A stretch of DNA of 64,000 nt from an uncultured Muribaculaceae bacterium (GTDB lineage Bacteria > Bacteroidota > Bacteroidia > Bacteroidales > Muribaculaceae), in NCBI GenBank assembly GCA_947628305.1, contig CANQZG010000009.1, positions 1-64,000 on the forward strand, written 5' to 3'. The notes beneath the pieces are model-generated. The model did no database searches and was not told the origin of the DNA. It saw only the letters and a list, made by a program, of their open reading frames with translations. Position numbers and translations under genes: made by a program. Positions within the stretch are counted from its first letter, which is position 1, and the number at the start of each line of letters is the position of its first letter. This document shows, in pieces, positions 50,004 through 63,496 of this stretch.

Positions 50004-50086
50004 GGGCGAATACCAGAGTGGCCAAATGGGGCAGACTGTAAATCTGCTGGTTTATACCTTCGGTGGTTCGAATCCATCTTCGCCCA
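50004..50086 (+). tRNA. tRNA-Tyr(GTA)
   Basis: Acceptor GGGCGAA/TTCGCCC, anticodon GTA in GACTGTAAATC, long variable arm. Confidence 0.95.
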
Positions 50087-50093
50087 CAACAAT

Positions 50094-50166
50094 GCGGAAG
50101 TAGCTCAGTTGATAGAGCATCAGCCTTCCAAGCTGAGGGTCGCGAGTTTGAGCCTCGTCTTCCGCT
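50094..50166 (+). tRNA. tRNA-Gly(TCC)
   Basis: Acceptor GCGGAAG/CTTCCGC, anticodon TCC, encoded CCA. Confidence 0.95.
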
Positions 50167-50180
50167 CCAAGACAACAATC

Positions 50181-50252
<72 letters not shown>

Positions 50253-50354
50253 CAAAAGAGAAATCGAATAAAAAGCGACTTCGGTGGTGTATCTTGTGCG
50301 CTATCGTGTCGTTTTGTTAGAAAGAAATCATTTAATTCTATAAATAGCAAAGTT

Positions 50355-51539
<1,185 letters not shown>

Positions 51540-51552
51540 TCAAAGGTCACGC

Positions 51553-51575
51553 AGGACTGTAACCAACACAGTCCT
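51553..51575 (+). terminator. Hairpin downstream of tuf
   Basis: AGGACTGT-aaccaac-ACAGTCCT. Confidence 0.5.
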
Positions 51576-51645
51576 GGTCACTGAAAATAAATAATCGGTT
51601 CCGTGCCAACGGAATCAACCTCAAGGCACGGGCCGATTATAAAAT

Positions 51646-51718
51646 ACGGGACTAGCTCAGTTGGTAGAGCACCGGTCTCCAAAACCGGGTGTCGGGAGTT
51701 CGAGTCTCTCGTCCCGTG
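51646..51718 (+). tRNA. tRNA-Trp(CCA)
   Basis: Acceptor ACGGGAC/GTCCCGT, anticodon CCA in GTCTCCAAAAC, encoded CCA. Confidence 0.95.
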
Positions 51719-51732
51719 CCAAAACAATAAAG

Positions 51733-51933
51733 ATGAAAAAACTAAAACTTATAACCGATATCCAGGAGTCTTATACCGAATTGCGATATAAGACTTCTTG
51801 GCCAACAAAAGGTCAATTGATTAAAAGCTCGATTATCGTGCTCATCGCCTCTCTCATCATTGCGGTAATCATCTTGATTATGGACCAGGTTGTCGATGCA
51901 CTGATGCACCTGATATACGGTCTCGGACAATAA
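51733..51933 (+). CDS. secE: Preprotein translocase subunit SecE
   Basis: Short one-TM protein between tRNA-Trp and nusG; ELRYKTSWPTKGQLIKSS. Confidence 0.93.
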   Translation: MKKLKLITDIQESYTELRYKTSWPTKGQLIKSSIIVLIASLIIAVIILIMDQVVDALMHLIYGLGQ

Positions 51934-51956
51934 TTTAACACCACCCTATTTTTCCA

Positions 51957-52505
51957 ATGGCTGAACAGAGAAAAGCATGGTACGTCCTGCGTGCCATTTC
52001 AGGGAAAGAAGCTAAAGTCAAGGAAGTGCTTGATGCGGCCATACGCAACACTGACCTTGGCAATTCGTTGTTTCAGGTGCTGATTCCGACCGAGAAGGTG
52101 ATGACCGTGCGTAACGGCAAGAAAGTCATCAAGGAGAAAAACCTTTACAGCGGTTATGTTTTCATCGAGGCTATTCTCAACGGCGAAGTCATGAACGAAC
52201 TTCGCAACACGACCAATGTAATCGATTTCCTGAAAGGGAAAGACAAAAGCGCGATGCCTGAACCGCTACGCGAGATTGAGGTAAAGCGCATGCTCGGGAA
52301 GGCCGATGAACTTATTGACATGACCGAGGACGGTAACGACTATATAGTCGGCGAGACCGTTAAAGTTAATTTCGGTCCGTTCAAAGACTTCTCGGGAATA
52401 ATCGAGGAGGTCAACAAGGAGAAAAAGAAACTGAAGGTGATGGTCAAGATATTTGGTCGCAAGACACCTTTGGAACTGGAGAATTCACAAGTAGAGCGGG
52501 AATAA
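51957..52505 (+). CDS. nusG: Transcription termination/antitermination factor NusG
   Basis: WYVLRAISGKEAKVKEVL, GYVFIEAIL, KOW GETVKVNFGPFKDFSGIIEEVN. Confidence 0.96.
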   Translation: MAEQRKAWYVLRAISGKEAKVKEVLDAAIRNTDLGNSLFQVLIPTEKVMTVRNGKKVIKEKNLYSGYVFIEAILNGEVMNELRNTTNVIDFLKGKDKSAMPEPLREIEVKRMLGKADELIDMTEDGNDYIVGETVKVNFGPFKDFSGIIEEVNKEKKKLKVMVKIFGRKTPLELENSQVERE

Positions 52506-52670
52506 GGACAACATAGTTTCAATTGAAGACAATCACGGCGCGCCAGGCAGCTTCCACCATCATTGCCCGCGTCGCGATTTCAGTGAATGAGAGGCCGGTT
52601 ACGAGGCCAAGCCGTCAGTTGGAATTCCTTAGGAACGCACTTATCAACAATATCTAAATTAAGATTTATC

Positions 52671-53114
52671 ATGGCTAAAGAAATTGCTGGACAGATCAAA
52701 TTGCAGATTAAAGGTGGAGCAGCGAATCCATCGCCGCCAGTAGGTCCCGCGCTGGGTTCTAAGGGCATCAACATCATGGAGTTTTGCAAGCAATTCAATG
52801 CCCGTACCCAGGACAAGGCTGGCAAAGTCCTTCCGGTCGTAATTACCTATTACACCGACAAGAGCTTTGACTTCATTGTCAAGACCCCTCCCGTTGCAAT
52901 CCAGTTGCTGGAAGCGACCAAACTCAAAAGCGGCTCGGCACAGCCCAACCGTAATAAAGTGGCCGAGGTCACCTGGGAACAGGTAAAGGCAATCGCTGAA
53001 GACAAGATGCCGGATTTGAACTGTTTTACCGTAGAATCGGCAATGCGTATGGTTGCCGGTACAGCCAGAAGCATGGGTATCACCGTAAAAGGAGCATTCC
53101 CTGAAAATAATTAA
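52671..53114 (+). CDS. rplK: 50S ribosomal protein L11
   Basis: [44 protein letters not shown]. Confidence 0.98.
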   Translation: MAKEIAGQIKLQIKGGAANPSPPVGPALGSKGINIMEFCKQFNARTQDKAGKVLPVVITYYTDKSFDFIVKTPPVAIQLLEATKLKSGSAQPNRNKVAEVTWEQVKAIAEDKMPDLNCFTVESAMRMVAGTARSMGITVKGAFPENN

Positions 53115-53132
53115 TAAACTTCAATTGAAACA

Positions 53133-53828
53133 ATGAGTAAACTTACAAAGAACCAAAAGTTAGCCCTGGAAAAGATTGAAGCTGGGAAGGCCTACACGCT
53201 CGGTGAGGCGGCAGAGAAAGTGAAAGAAATCACTTACACCAAGTTTGACGCTTCATTTGACATCGACGTGCGTCTCGGCGTTGACCCCCGCAAGGCTAAT
53301 CAGATGGTGCGCGGTGTCGTGACACTGCCCCACGGAACAGGAAAACAAGTAAAGGTGCTTGTGCTCTGCAATCCCGACGCCGAGGCGGCCGCAAAGGCAG
53401 CCGGTGCCGATTATGTAGGTCTTGACGAATATATCGCCAAAATAAAAGGTGGCTGGACTGACATTGACGTGATTATCACCCAACCCGCGGTGATGCCTAA
53501 GATAGGCGCACTGGGACGTGTACTTGGCCCGCGTGGCCTTATGCCTAACCCCAAGAGCGGAACAGTGACAAATGACGTCGCCAAGGCAGTCGAGGAAGTC
53601 AAGAAAGGTAAGATTGACTTCAAGGTAGACAAGAACGGTATCGTTCACTCATCGATTGGTAAAGTATCGTTCACTCCCGAGCAGATGAAGGAGAACGCAC
53701 GAGAATTTATCAACACCTTGATTAAATTGAAACCTGCAACCGCCAAGGGTACCTATATCAAGAGTATTTATCTTTCGAGCACAATGAGTCCCGGTGTTAA
53801 GGTTGACTCTAAGTCAATCGATGACTAA
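53133..53828 (+). CDS. rplA: 50S ribosomal protein L1
   Basis: [50 protein letters not shown]. Confidence 0.98.
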   Translation: MSKLTKNQKLALEKIEAGKAYTLGEAAEKVKEITYTKFDASFDIDVRLGVDPRKANQMVRGVVTLPHGTGKQVKVLVLCNPDAEAAAKAAGADYVGLDEYIAKIKGGWTDIDVIITQPAVMPKIGALGRVLGPRGLMPNPKSGTVTNDVAKAVEEVKKGKIDFKVDKNGIVHSSIGKVSFTPEQMKENAREFINTLIKLKPATAKGTYIKSIYLSSTMSPGVKVDSKSIDD

Positions 53829-53848
53829 CCATTAAACCCAGTGTAACA

Positions 53849-54373
53849 ATGAAAAAGGAAGATAAAGCTATCGTTATAGACCGCATCGCTGAGACCATCA
53901 AAGGTTACAGCTGCTTCTACCTGGCCGAGACCGCAGGTCTCGACGCCGCTAAGACATCAGACCTGCGCCGTGCCTGCGCCAAGGCCGACATCAAGCTGAT
54001 GGTTGTCAAGAACACCTTGCTTCACAAGGCTCTTGAATCGCTTGAAGGCGATTATTCCGAATTGTATTCTTCGCTCGAAGGTCCCACTTCAATACTGTGC
54101 TCCAACGTGGGCAACGCCCCCGCAAAGCTCATCAAGGAGTTGACCAAGAAGGATAGCACATTGCCCCGTTTCAAGGCGGCGTATGTTGAAGAAACCATAT
54201 ATGTCGGTGCCGACCAACTCGACACTCTTGTTGCAATCAAGAGCAAGAACGAACTCATCGCCGATGTCATCGCCCTTCTCCAGTCGCCCGCCAAGAATGT
54301 TATCTCCGCTCTTTCTTCCGGTGGTAACAAACTCCACGGCATTCTTGAAACCCTTTCAAAGAAGGAAGACTAA
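53849..54373 (+). CDS. rplJ: 50S ribosomal protein L10
   Basis: Between rplA and rplL; LMVVKNTLLHKALE; L10-like. Confidence 0.96.
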   Translation: MKKEDKAIVIDRIAETIKGYSCFYLAETAGLDAAKTSDLRRACAKADIKLMVVKNTLLHKALESLEGDYSELYSSLEGPTSILCSNVGNAPAKLIKELTKKDSTLPRFKAAYVEETIYVGADQLDTLVAIKSKNELIADVIALLQSPAKNVISALSSGGNKLHGILETLSKKED

Positions 54374-54423
54374 CCAAGTGATTAATCCAATCAGAAAAAA
54401 TAATCAAATAAAATCATACAAAA

Positions 54424-54798
54424 ATGGCAGATTTAAAAGCTTTTGCAGAACAATTAGTTAACCTCTCAGTTAAAGAAGTAAACGAACTTGCTCAGATACT
54501 CAAAGACGAATATGGCATCGAACCTGCAGCTGCAGCTGTAGCAGTAGCAGCCGGTCCCGCCGCAGGTGCTCCCGCCGCTGAGGAAAAGACTTCGTTCGAC
54601 GTAGTCCTCAAGGCAGCCGGCGCAAGCAAGCTCGCAGTCGTTAAGCTCGTTAAGGAGCTCACCGGCCTTGGCCTCAAGGAAGCCAAAGAAATGGTTGACG
54701 GCGCACCCAGCGTAATCAAGGAAGGCGTTGCCAAAGCCGACGCTGAAGGTCTCAAGAAACAGCTCGAAGAGGCCGGCGCTGAAGTTGAGCTCAAATAA
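54424..54798 (+). CDS. rplL: 50S ribosomal protein L7/L12
   Basis: [43 protein letters not shown]. Confidence 0.98.
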   Translation: MADLKAFAEQLVNLSVKEVNELAQILKDEYGIEPAAAAVAVAAGPAAGAPAAEEKTSFDVVLKAAGASKLAVVKLVKELTGLGLKEAKEMVDGAPSVIKEGVAKADAEGLKKQLEEAGAEVELK

Positions 54799-54822
54799 TA
54801 TTGCCTGATTTTCAGGTAAATA

Positions 54823-54861
54823 GGTTAAGAATCACCTTAACAGTTGATTCTTAACCTTTTT
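54823..54861 (+). terminator. Terminator/attenuator hairpin between rplL and rpoB
   Basis: GGTTAAGAATCA-ccttaacagt-TGATTCTTAACC-TTTTT. Confidence 0.75.
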
Positions 54862-54910
54862 GTGCTATAATCCAATTTGAGTTTCTCCTTTTAACGTTAT
54901 TAATTTTTAG

Positions 54911-57900
54911 ATGTCAGTTACAACCAATAAACCCCGTGTAAATTTTGCGTCGGTAAAGAACCCTCTCCCCTATCCCGACTTTCTCGAGGTGCAGCTGAAA
55001 TCATTCAAGGACTTCCTGCAACTCGACACGCCACCGGAAAAACGAAATAACGAGGGACTTTACAAGGTCTTTTCCGAAAATTTCCCAATTGCCGACACCC
55101 GCAATAATTTCGTACTCGAATTCTTAGATTACTACATAGACCCCCCGCGTTACACCATCGAGGAGTGTCTTGAACGCGGCCTGTCCTACAGTGTACCGCT
55201 GAAAGCTAAGCTGAAACTGTATTGCACCGACCCTGACCACGAGGATTTCGCAACTGTTATCCAGGATGTATATCTCGGCCCGATTCCCTACATGACCGAA
55301 AAGGGAACGTTTGTCATCAACGGTGCGGAACGCGTCGTCGTATCACAGCTCCACCGCTCACCGGGCGTGTTCTTCGGACAGAGCACCCACGCCAACGGCA
55401 CCAAACTGTACTCGGCGCGTATAATCCCGTTCCGCGGAAGCTGGATTGAATTCGCGACTGACATCAACAACGTGATGTATGCCTACATCGACCGCAAGAA
55501 AAAGCTCCCTGTGACGACACTCCTGCGTGCGATTGGTCTCGAAAGTGACAAGGACATCATCGAAATCTTCGGTCTCGCCGAGGAAATGAAGGTCAACAAG
55601 ACCAACCTCAAGAAGGCCGTGGGACGTAAACTCGCCGCACGCATCCTCAAGACATGGGTCGAGGACTTTGTCGACGAGGATACCGGCGAGGTTGTCTCCA
55701 TCGAGCGTAACGAGGTCATCATGGACCGCGAGACCATCCTTGAGGAGGAGAATATCCAGGATATACTCGATTCAGGCGTAGCCACAATCCTTCTTCACAA
55801 AGAGGACGCCAACACGAGCGATTACTCAATTATCTTCAACACACTGCAAAAGGACACCTCCAACTCTGAAAAGGAGGCCATACAATATATCTACCGGCAG
55901 CTGCGCAACGCCGAGCCGCCGGACGATGCCAGCGCACGCGAGGTCATCACCAACCTGTTCTTCTCGGAGAAACGTTACGACCTCGGCGACGTAGGCCGCT
56001 ACCGTATCAACAAAAAACTCGACCTCGGTATCCCGATGGATGTCAAGGTGCTAACCAAAGAGGACATCATAGCCATCATCAAGCACCTTATTGAGTTGAT
56101 TAACTCCAAGGCTGATGTCGATGACATCGACCACTTGAGCAACCGTCGCGTACGCACCGTGGGCGAACAGCTCTACAACCAGTTCGGCGTGGGTCTCGCC
56201 CGTATGTCACGCACAATCCGCGAACGCATGAACGTCCGTGACAACGAGGTGTTCACCCCAATTGACCTCATCAACGCCAAGACAATCTCATCGGTCATCA
56301 ACACGTTCTTCGGCACCAATGCGCTGTCGCAGTTCATGGACCAAACCAACCCGTTGGCCGAGATGACCCACAAACGCCGTATGTCGGCCCTCGGCCCCGG
56401 CGGTCTGTCACGTGAACGCGCCGGTTTCGAGGTACGTGACGTGCACTACACCCACTACGGTCGTCTCTGCCCAATCGAGACACCTGAAGGCCCTAACATC
56501 GGTCTTATCTCGTCTCTGTGCGTTTACGCCAAAATCAATGACCTCGGGTTTATCGAGACCCCTTACCGCAAGGTGGCTGATTCAAAGGTCAACCTCAACA
56601 ACGACGAGGTCGTATACCTCACAGCCGAAATCGAGGAGGGCAAAGTGATTGCCCAGGGCAACGCCCCGCTTAAGGAAGACGGCTCGTTTGTCCGTGACCG
56701 TGTCAAGGCCCGTCTTGACGCCGACTTCCCCATCGTGCCGCCACAGGACGTGGAACTGATGGACGTGTCACCGACACAGATTGCCTCAATCGCCGCCTCG
56801 CTCATCCCGTTCCTTGAACATGACGACGCCAACCGTGCGTTGATGGGGTCGAACATGATGCGCCAGGCAGTGCCCTTGTTGCGCAGCGAATCTCCTATTG
56901 TCGGCACGGGTCTCGAAGGACAGCTCATCCGCGACAGCCGCACACAGATTACCGCCGAGGGCGACGGTGTCATCGAGTTTGTGGACGCAACCGTCATCCG
57001 CATCCGTTATGACCGCACCGAGGAGGAGGAATTTGTGGCATTCGAGGACGCAGTCAAGGAATATCACATACCCAAGTTCCGCAAGACCAACCAGAGCACA
57101 TCGATTGACCTTCGCCCGATATGCGAGAAAGGTCAGCGTGTGACAGCCGGCGAAATCCTCACCGAGGGTTACTCTACCGAGAACGGTGAACTCGCGCTCG
57201 GCCGCAACCTTAAAGTGGCGTTCATGCCATGGAAAGGTTACAACTACGAGGACGCCATCGTGCTCAACGAGCGCGTGGTGCGCGAGGACATACTCACCTC
57301 GGTACACATCGATGAATACTCTCTCGAAGTACGCGAGACCAAGCGAGGCATGGAGGAACTGACATCCGACATCCCCAACGTCAGCGAGGATGCCACCAAG
57401 GACCTCGACGAACGCGGTATCATACGTGTCGGGGCGCATGTTGTCCCCGGCGACATAATGATTGGTAAAATCACGCCCAAGGGCGAGAGCGACCCCACCC
57501 CCGAGGAGAAGCTTCTCCGCGCGATTTTCGGTGACAAGGCCGGCGATGTCAAGGACGCATCGTTAAAGGCCTCACCGTCATTGAAAGGCGTCGTTATCGG
57601 CACCAATCTGTTCTCGCGTGCACAGAAGAAGAAAAAATCCAAGAGCGCGAACGCTCAACTCCCGAAACTTGACGAGGAGTATGAAGACAAGCTCAACGCT
57701 CTCAAGGATGTCCTCGTCAACAAACTGATGACGCTTACAAACGGCAAGACATCCCAGGGCGTCAAGGACTTCCTCGGCACTGAAATCATCCCCAAGGGAG
57801 CGAAATTCACAGCCGGGACGCTAAAGGAAATCGACTATGACACGGTCAACCTCAGCAAATGGACGGCCGATGCACATAAGAACGACCTGATTCGCGCCAC

Positions 57901-58723
57901 AATCGTCAACTACCTGCGCAAGTCAAAGGAAATCGACGCCGAACTGCGCCGTAAGAAATTTGACATCTCGATTGGTGACGAACTCCCCTCGGGCATCATG
58001 CAGATGGCCAAGGTCTACATCGCCAAGAAACGTAAAATCAGCGTGGGTGACAAGATGGCGGGACGTCACGGTAACAAGGGTATCGTGTCACGCATCGTCC
58101 GCCAGGAGGACATGCCGTTCCTTGCCGACGGTACCCCCGTCGACATCGTGCTGAACCCGCTGGGTGTGCCTTCACGTATGAACCTCGGACAGATTTTCGA
58201 GACCGTACTCGGATGGGCAGGCCGCGAGCTCGGCGAGAAATTCGCCACTCCGATTTTCGACGGTGCGACACTCGACGACCTCAATGAATGGACCGACAAG
58301 GCAGGCCTTCCCCGCTACGGCAAGACCTATCTGTATGACGGCGGCACTGGCGAGCGTTTTGACCAGCCGGCGACCGTGGGTGTAATCTACATGCTCAAAC
58401 TCGGTCACATGGTCGAGGACAAGATGCACGCCCGTTCAATCGGCCCGTACTCGCTTATCACCCAGCAGCCGCTCGGCGGTAAAGCCCAGTTCGGCGGTCA
58501 GCGTTTCGGAGAGATGGAGGTATGGGCACTCGAGGCATTCGGCGCAGCCCACATCCTTCAGGAGATTCTCACCATCAAGAGTGACGATGTCAACGGGCGC
58601 AGCAAGGCCTACGAAGCGATTGTCAAGGGCGACAATATGCCCGTCCCAGGCATCCCCGAATCACTCAACGTGCTTCTACACGAGCTCCGCGGCCTCGGCT
58701 TGAGCATCAATCTGGAACAATAA
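54911..58723 (+). CDS. rpoB: DNA-directed RNA polymerase subunit beta
   Basis: Full-length beta; [47 protein letters not shown]. Confidence 0.99.
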   Translation: MSVTTNKPRVNFASVKNPLPYPDFLEVQLKSFKDFLQLDTPPEKRNNEGLYKVFSENFPIADTRNNFVLEFLDYYIDPPRYTIEECLERGLSYSVPLKAKLKLYCTDPDHEDFATVIQDVYLGPIPYMTEKGTFVINGAERVVVSQLHRSPGVFFGQSTHANGTKLYSARIIPFRGSWIEFATDINNVMYAYIDRKKKLPVTTLLRAIGLESDKDIIEIFGLAEEMKVNKTNLKKAVGRKLAARILKTWVEDFVDEDTGEVVSIERNEVIMDRETILEEENIQDILDSGVATILLHKEDANTSDYSIIFNTLQKDTSNSEKEAIQYIYRQLRNAEPPDDASAREVITNLFFSEKRYDLGDVGRYRINKKLDLGIPMDVKVLTKEDIIAIIKHLIELINSKADVDDIDHLSNRRVRTVGEQLYNQFGVGLARMSRTIRERMNVRDNEVFTPIDLINAKTISSVINTFFGTNALSQFMDQTNPLAEMTHKRRMSALGPGGLSRERAGFEVRDVHYTHYGRLCPIETPEGPNIGLISSLCVYAKINDLGFIETPYRKVADSKVNLNNDEVVYLTAEIEEGKVIAQGNAPLKEDGSFVRDRVKARLDADFPIVPPQDVELMDVSPTQIASIAASLIPFLEHDDANRALMGSNMMRQAVPLLRSESPIVGTGLEGQLIRDSRTQITAEGDGVIEFVDATVIRIRYDRTEEEEFVAFEDAVKEYHIPKFRKTNQSTSIDLRPICEKGQRVTAGEILTEGYSTENGELALGRNLKVAFMPWKGYNYEDAIVLNERVVREDILTSVHIDEYSLEVRETKRGMEELTSDIPNVSEDATKDLDERGIIRVGAHVVPGDIMIGKITPKGESDPTPEEKLLRAIFGDKAGDVKDASLKASPSLKGVVIGTNLFSRAQKKKKSKSANAQLPKLDEEYEDKLNALKDVLVNKLMTLTNGKTSQGVKDFLGTEIIPKGAKFTAGTLKEIDYDTVNLSKWTADAHKNDLIRATIVNYLRKSKEIDAELRRKKFDISIGDELPSGIMQMAKVYIAKKRKISVGDKMAGRHGNKGIVSRIVRQEDMPFLADGTPVDIVLNPLGVPSRMNLGQIFETVLGWAGRELGEKFATPIFDGATLDDLNEWTDKAGLPRYGKTYLYDGGTGERFDQPATVGVIYMLKLGHMVEDKMHARSIGPYSLITQQPLGGKAQFGGQRFGEMEVWALEAFGAAHILQEILTIKSDDVNGRSKAYEAIVKGDNMPVPGIPESLNVLLHELRGLGLSINLEQ

Positions 58724-58734
58724 CTTAACAATCT

Positions 58735-58774
58735 CATTGTCATGACCGGGGCATTTACCCCTGTCATGACAATG
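58735..58774 (+). terminator. Strong hairpin immediately after rpoB
   Basis: CATTGTCATGACCGGGG-cattta-CCCCTGTCATGACAATG; 17-bp arms with one mismatch, no clear U tract. Confidence 0.55.
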
Positions 58775-58785
58775 ACAACATAAAC

Positions 58786-58985
58786 TAAGTAACTGTTCAT
58801 AATTAATTTATACTATATGCGAAATTTATTTCGAGGGAAAATCGATGATTGAAAAGGGAGTTTATAGATATAAACGACCGATGAAAGCATTGATTTTTAC
58901 CGAAATAAAACGCAGAGAGTATGAAAGATAAAGAATGAGGGTTACTTAGAGATAGTAATATCGTTTAATTTTGAACAGTTACTTA
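58786..58985 (+). repeat. ~200-bp foldback repeat element, copy A, in the rpoB-rpoC intergenic region
   Basis: Terminal inverted repeats TAAGTAACTGTTCA / TGAACAGTTACTTA; aligns full length with the reverse complement of 11585..11784. Confidence 0.92.
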
Positions 58986-58999
58986 AACATCATTTTTCA

Positions 59000-61900
59000 A
59001 TGGCTTTTAGAAAAGACAACAAAATAAAAACCGGGTTTTCCAAGATTTCAATCGGCCTCGCATCGCCCGAGGAGATTCTTGAAAAATCAAGCGGTGAGGT
59101 GTTGAAGCCCGAGACCATCAACTATCGCACGTATAAGCCTGAACGCGACGGCCTTTTCTGCGAGCGCATCTTCGGCCCTGTAAAGGACTATGAATGCCAT
59201 TGCGGGAAATACAAGCGCATCCGTTACAAAGGCATCGTCTGCGACCGTTGCGGTGTCGAAGTCACAGAGAAAAAGGTGCGCCGTGAACGCATGGGTCACA
59301 TCAAACTTGTCGTTCCCGTCGCCCACATCTGGTATTTCCGCTCTCTCCCCAACAAAATCGGTTATCTGCTCGGTCTTCCCTCCAAGAAACTCGACTCGGT
59401 AATCTATTATGAACGTTACGTTGTCATCCAGCCGGGTGAGGTCGAGGGGGTCGAGAAACTTGACCTGCTCACCGAGGAGGAATATTTTGACATCCTCGAG
59501 AAACTCCCCCGCGAGAACCAGCTTCTCGATGACAGCGACCCCAATAAATTCATCGCCAAGATGGGTGCCGAGGCCATCTATGACCTGTTGCAGGGCCTTG
59601 ACCTCGACAACCTCAGCTACGAACTGCGCCACCAGGCCGACACCGACGGCTCGCAACAGCGCAAGACCGAGGCGTTGAAACGCCTTCAGGTCGTTGAATC
59701 ATTCCGTGCGTCACGTGGACGCAACAAACCCGAATGGATGATACTCCAGGCCGTTCCCGTGATTCCGCCGGAACTGCGTCCGCTCGTCCCACTCGACGGT
59801 GGCCGTTTCGCAACCAGCGACCTCAACGACCTTTACCGCCGTGTGATTATCAGAAACAACCGACTAAAACGCCTTATTGAAATCAAGGCTCCCGAGGTGA
59901 TTCTCCGCAACGAGAAACGTATGCTCCAGGAGGCCGTTGACTCACTTCTCGACAACTCACGCAAGTCATCGGCCGTAAAGACCGAGGCTAACCGCCCCTT
60001 GAAATCACTGTCAGACAGCCTCAAGGGCAAACAGGGACGTTTCCGTCAAAACCTGTTGGGTAAACGTGTCGACTACTCGGCCCGTTCGGTTATTGTCGTA
60101 GGCCCTGAATTGAAGATGCACGAATGCGGCATCCCCAAGAATATGGCCGCCGAACTTTACAAGCCGTTCGTCATCCGCAAACTCATCGAACGCGGTATCG
60201 TAAAGACCGTCAAATCGGCCAAGAAGATTGTCGACCGCAAGGAACCGGTCGTATGGGACATCCTTGAACACGTGATGAAAGGCCATCCCGTGCTGCTCAA
60301 CCGTGCCCCGACACTTCACCGTCTCGGCATCCAGGCATTCCAGCCAAAGATGATTGAGGGCAAGGCCATACAGCTGCACCCGCTTGCATGTACCGCGTTC
60401 AACGCCGACTTCGACGGTGACCAGATGGCCGTGCATTTGCCTCTCGGTAACGAGGCCGTCCTCGAGGCACAGATGCTGATGCTCGGCGCACACAACATCC
60501 TCAACCCGGCCAACGGTGCACCTATCACCGTGCCTTCACAGGACATGGTGCTCGGTCTCTACTATATCACCAAGCTCCGCAAGGGCGACAAGGGCGAAGG
60601 ATTGAAGTTCTACGGTCCTGAAGAAGCCGAAATCGCATACAACGAAGGCAAGGTGACACTCCATGCCCCCGTCTCGATTGTAGTCGATGACATCGATGAA
60701 AACGGCAACCCCATCAAGCATCTCGTAGAGAACACCTCGGTGGGCCGTGTACTCGTCAACCAGTATGTCCCCAAGGAAATCGGCTACGTCAACGAAATCC
60801 TTTCAAAGAAATCGTTACGTACAATCATTTCCAAGGTTATCAAGAACTGCGGTATCCCACGCTCGGCACAGTTCCTTGACGACATCAAGAACCTCGGTTA
60901 CTACATGGCGTTCAAGGGAGGCCTGTCGTTCAACCTCGGCGACGTGATTATCCCCAAGGAGAAAGAGGAATATGTAAACGAAGGTTACGAGCAGGTTCAG
61001 GAAGTGATGAACAACTACTCGATGGGGTTCATCACCAACAACGAACGCTACAATCAGATTATCGACATCTGGACGCATGTCAACTCGCGTCTCGCCAGCA
61101 CTCTGATGAAACAGATTTCAGAGGACCAGCAAGGGTTCAACCCTGTGTACATGATGCTCGACTCGGGCGCACGTGGTTCAAAGGACCAGATTCGTCAGCT
61201 CTCGGGTATGCGTGGTCTTATGGCGAAACCGCAAAAGAGCGGTGCCGAAGGCGGTCAGATTATCGAGAACCCGATTCTCGCCAACTTCAAGGAGGGTCTG
61301 TCGGTGCTCGAATACTTCATCTCTACCCACGGTGCACGTAAGGGTCTTGCCGACACCGCATTGAAGACAGCCGACGCAGGTTACCTGACCCGCCGTCTTG
61401 TCGATGTGGCGCATGACGTGATTATCCGCGAGGAGGACTGCGGTACGCTCCGCGGACTCGTATGCACCGAAATCAAGAACAACGACGAGGTTGTCGCATC
61501 GCTCGGCGAACGCATCCTCGGCCGTGTATCGGTCCACGACATCGTCGACCCCACCACAGGCGAAATCATTGTCGCAGCCGGCGAGGAAATCAACGATGCA
61601 GCCGCCGACCGCATCAACGCCTCCCCCATCGAATCGGTCGAAATCCGCTCGGTGCTCACCTGCGAATCCAAGCACGGCGTGTGCGCCAAGTGCTATGGCC
61701 GCAACCTGTCAAACAACCGTCTCGTGCAGAAAGGCGAGGCTGTCGGCGTGATTGCCGCCCAGTCAATCGGCGAGCCTGGTACACAGCTGACACTGCGTAC
61801 ATTCCACGTCGGTGGTGTCGCATCAAATATCGCAGCCGTCTCCAACCTGACGTCACGCTATGACGGTGTCCTTGAAATCGAGGAACTCCGCACAGTCAAG

Positions 61901-63289
61901 ACCGACGAGAAGGATGCTAACGGACGCAACGTCGAGGTGGTCATCGGTCGTCTCGCCGAGATGCGCATCATGGACCCCAAGACCAAGATGATGTACACCA
62001 ACGCCAATATCCCCTACGGCGCCAAGCTGTTCTTCAGCGACGGCGACACGGTGAAACAGGGCGATGTCATCTGTGAATGGGACCCGTTCAACGCTGTCAT
62101 CGTCAGTGAGGTCGGCGGTAAGGTCAAATATGTCAACCTCGTCGAGAACGGTACGTTCCGCACCGATTATGACGACCAGACCGACCTTAGCGAGAAAATC
62201 ATCATCGAGTCCAAGGTCAAGGGCGAAGTCCCCGAGGCACAGATTATCGACAAGAACGGCCAGGTATTGAAAACCTACGCCCTCCCCGTGGGAGCGCATC
62301 TCATGGTGGACGACGGCGCGGAACTCCGTCCCGGCGAAATCTTCGTCAAAATCCCACGTGCCACCGGTAACGCCGGTGACATCACCGGCGGTCTCCCCCG
62401 TGTGACCGAGCTGTTCGAGGCACGTAACCCGTCCAACCCCGCCATTGTGTCGGAAATCGACGGCGAGGTGACATTCGGCAAGGTGAAGCGTGGCAACCGC
62501 GAGATTTCAGTGACCTCCAAACTCGGCGAGGTCAAGAAATATCTCGTGCCCCTCTCCAAGCAGATACTTGTACAGGAGAACGACTACGTGCGTGCCGGCA
62601 CACCGCTGTCGGACGGCGCAATCACACCCGCCGACATCCTCAACATCATGGGCCCGACAGCCGTTCAGGAATACATCGTCAACGAAGTTCAGGACGTGTA
62701 CCGCATGCAAGGCGTGAAAATCAACGACAAACACTTCGAGGTGATTGTACGCCAGATGATGCGCAAGGTCAACATCCTCGACCCGGGCGACACATGCTTC
62801 CTCGAGCAGCAGATTGTCGACAAACGCGCCTTCATGGACGAGAACGACCGCATCTGGGGCAAGAAGGTTGTCACCGATGCAGGTGACAGCGAGAATGTCA
62901 AGCCGGGCATGATTATCACAGCCCGCAAGCTGCGCGACGAGAACTCGGCACTGAAACGCCGCGACCTCAAGCTCATCCAGGTGCGTGACGCTGTCCCCGC
63001 GACATCGGAGCAAATCCTGCAGGGTATCACCCGCGCCGCACTCCAGACATCGAGCTTCATGTCGGCCGCATCGTTCCAGGAGACCACCAAGGTGCTCAAC
63101 GAGGCTGCCATCAACGGCAAGGTCGATACACTCGAGGGCATGAAAGAGAACGTCATCTGCGGTCACCTGATTCCCGCCGGTACAGGTCTGCGCGAATATG
63201 ACCGTCTCGTTGTCGGCGGCAAGGACGACATCGACGACATCTTCAGCGAGGCGTCTGAAATCATCGATGTAAACCACATCGAGATGTAA
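59000..63289 (+). CDS. rpoC: DNA-directed RNA polymerase subunit beta'
   Basis: [39 protein letters not shown]. Confidence 0.99.
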   Translation: MAFRKDNKIKTGFSKISIGLASPEEILEKSSGEVLKPETINYRTYKPERDGLFCERIFGPVKDYECHCGKYKRIRYKGIVCDRCGVEVTEKKVRRERMGHIKLVVPVAHIWYFRSLPNKIGYLLGLPSKKLDSVIYYERYVVIQPGEVEGVEKLDLLTEEEYFDILEKLPRENQLLDDSDPNKFIAKMGAEAIYDLLQGLDLDNLSYELRHQADTDGSQQRKTEALKRLQVVESFRASRGRNKPEWMILQAVPVIPPELRPLVPLDGGRFATSDLNDLYRRVIIRNNRLKRLIEIKAPEVILRNEKRMLQEAVDSLLDNSRKSSAVKTEANRPLKSLSDSLKGKQGRFRQNLLGKRVDYSARSVIVVGPELKMHECGIPKNMAAELYKPFVIRKLIERGIVKTVKSAKKIVDRKEPVVWDILEHVMKGHPVLLNRAPTLHRLGIQAFQPKMIEGKAIQLHPLACTAFNADFDGDQMAVHLPLGNEAVLEAQMLMLGAHNILNPANGAPITVPSQDMVLGLYYITKLRKGDKGEGLKFYGPEEAEIAYNEGKVTLHAPVSIVVDDIDENGNPIKHLVENTSVGRVLVNQYVPKEIGYVNEILSKKSLRTIISKVIKNCGIPRSAQFLDDIKNLGYYMAFKGGLSFNLGDVIIPKEKEEYVNEGYEQVQEVMNNYSMGFITNNERYNQIIDIWTHVNSRLASTLMKQISEDQQGFNPVYMMLDSGARGSKDQIRQLSGMRGLMAKPQKSGAEGGQIIENPILANFKEGLSVLEYFISTHGARKGLADTALKTADAGYLTRRLVDVAHDVIIREEDCGTLRGLVCTEIKNNDEVVASLGERILGRVSVHDIVDPTTGEIIVAAGEEINDAAADRINASPIESVEIRSVLTCESKHGVCAKCYGRNLSNNRLVQKGEAVGVIAAQSIGEPGTQLTLRTFHVGGVASNIAAVSNLTSRYDGVLEIEELRTVKTDEKDANGRNVEVVIGRLAEMRIMDPKTKMMYTNANIPYGAKLFFSDGDTVKQGDVICEWDPFNAVIVSEVGGKVKYVNLVENGTFRTDYDDQTDLSEKIIIESKVKGEVPEAQIIDKNGQVLKTYALPVGAHLMVDDGAELRPGEIFVKIPRATGNAGDITGGLPRVTELFEARNPSNPAIVSEIDGEVTFGKVKRGNREISVTSKLGEVKKYLVPLSKQILVQENDYVRAGTPLSDGAITPADILNIMGPTAVQEYIVNEVQDVYRMQGVKINDKHFEVIVRQMMRKVNILDPGDTCFLEQQIVDKRAFMDENDRIWGKKVVTDAGDSENVKPGMIITARKLRDENSALKRRDLKLIQVRDAVPATSEQILQGITRAALQTSSFMSAASFQETTKVLNEAAINGKVDTLEGMKENVICGHLIPAGTGLREYDRLVVGGKDDIDDIFSEASEIIDVNHIEM

Positions 63290-63323
63290 CCCACAGGCAA
63301 CGACTAACTTCCACTATACCTAT

Positions 63324-63361
63324 GCGGTGTCGCACCCCTCACGGGCGCGACACCGCTTTTT
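63324..63361 (+). terminator. Rho-independent terminator after rpoC
   Basis: GCGGTGTCGC ... GCGACACCGC followed by TTTTTAT. Confidence 0.88.
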
Positions 63362-63496
63362 ATATCGCCGACCAATACATTCAACACTAATTAACTTTTA
63401 ATCTTAATACATTATTTATTATTAACAATCGGGGGGGTAATTTTTAATTTTCGTTATACCTTTGTGATGATTTATAGCTCATTTAAACACTTCAGC

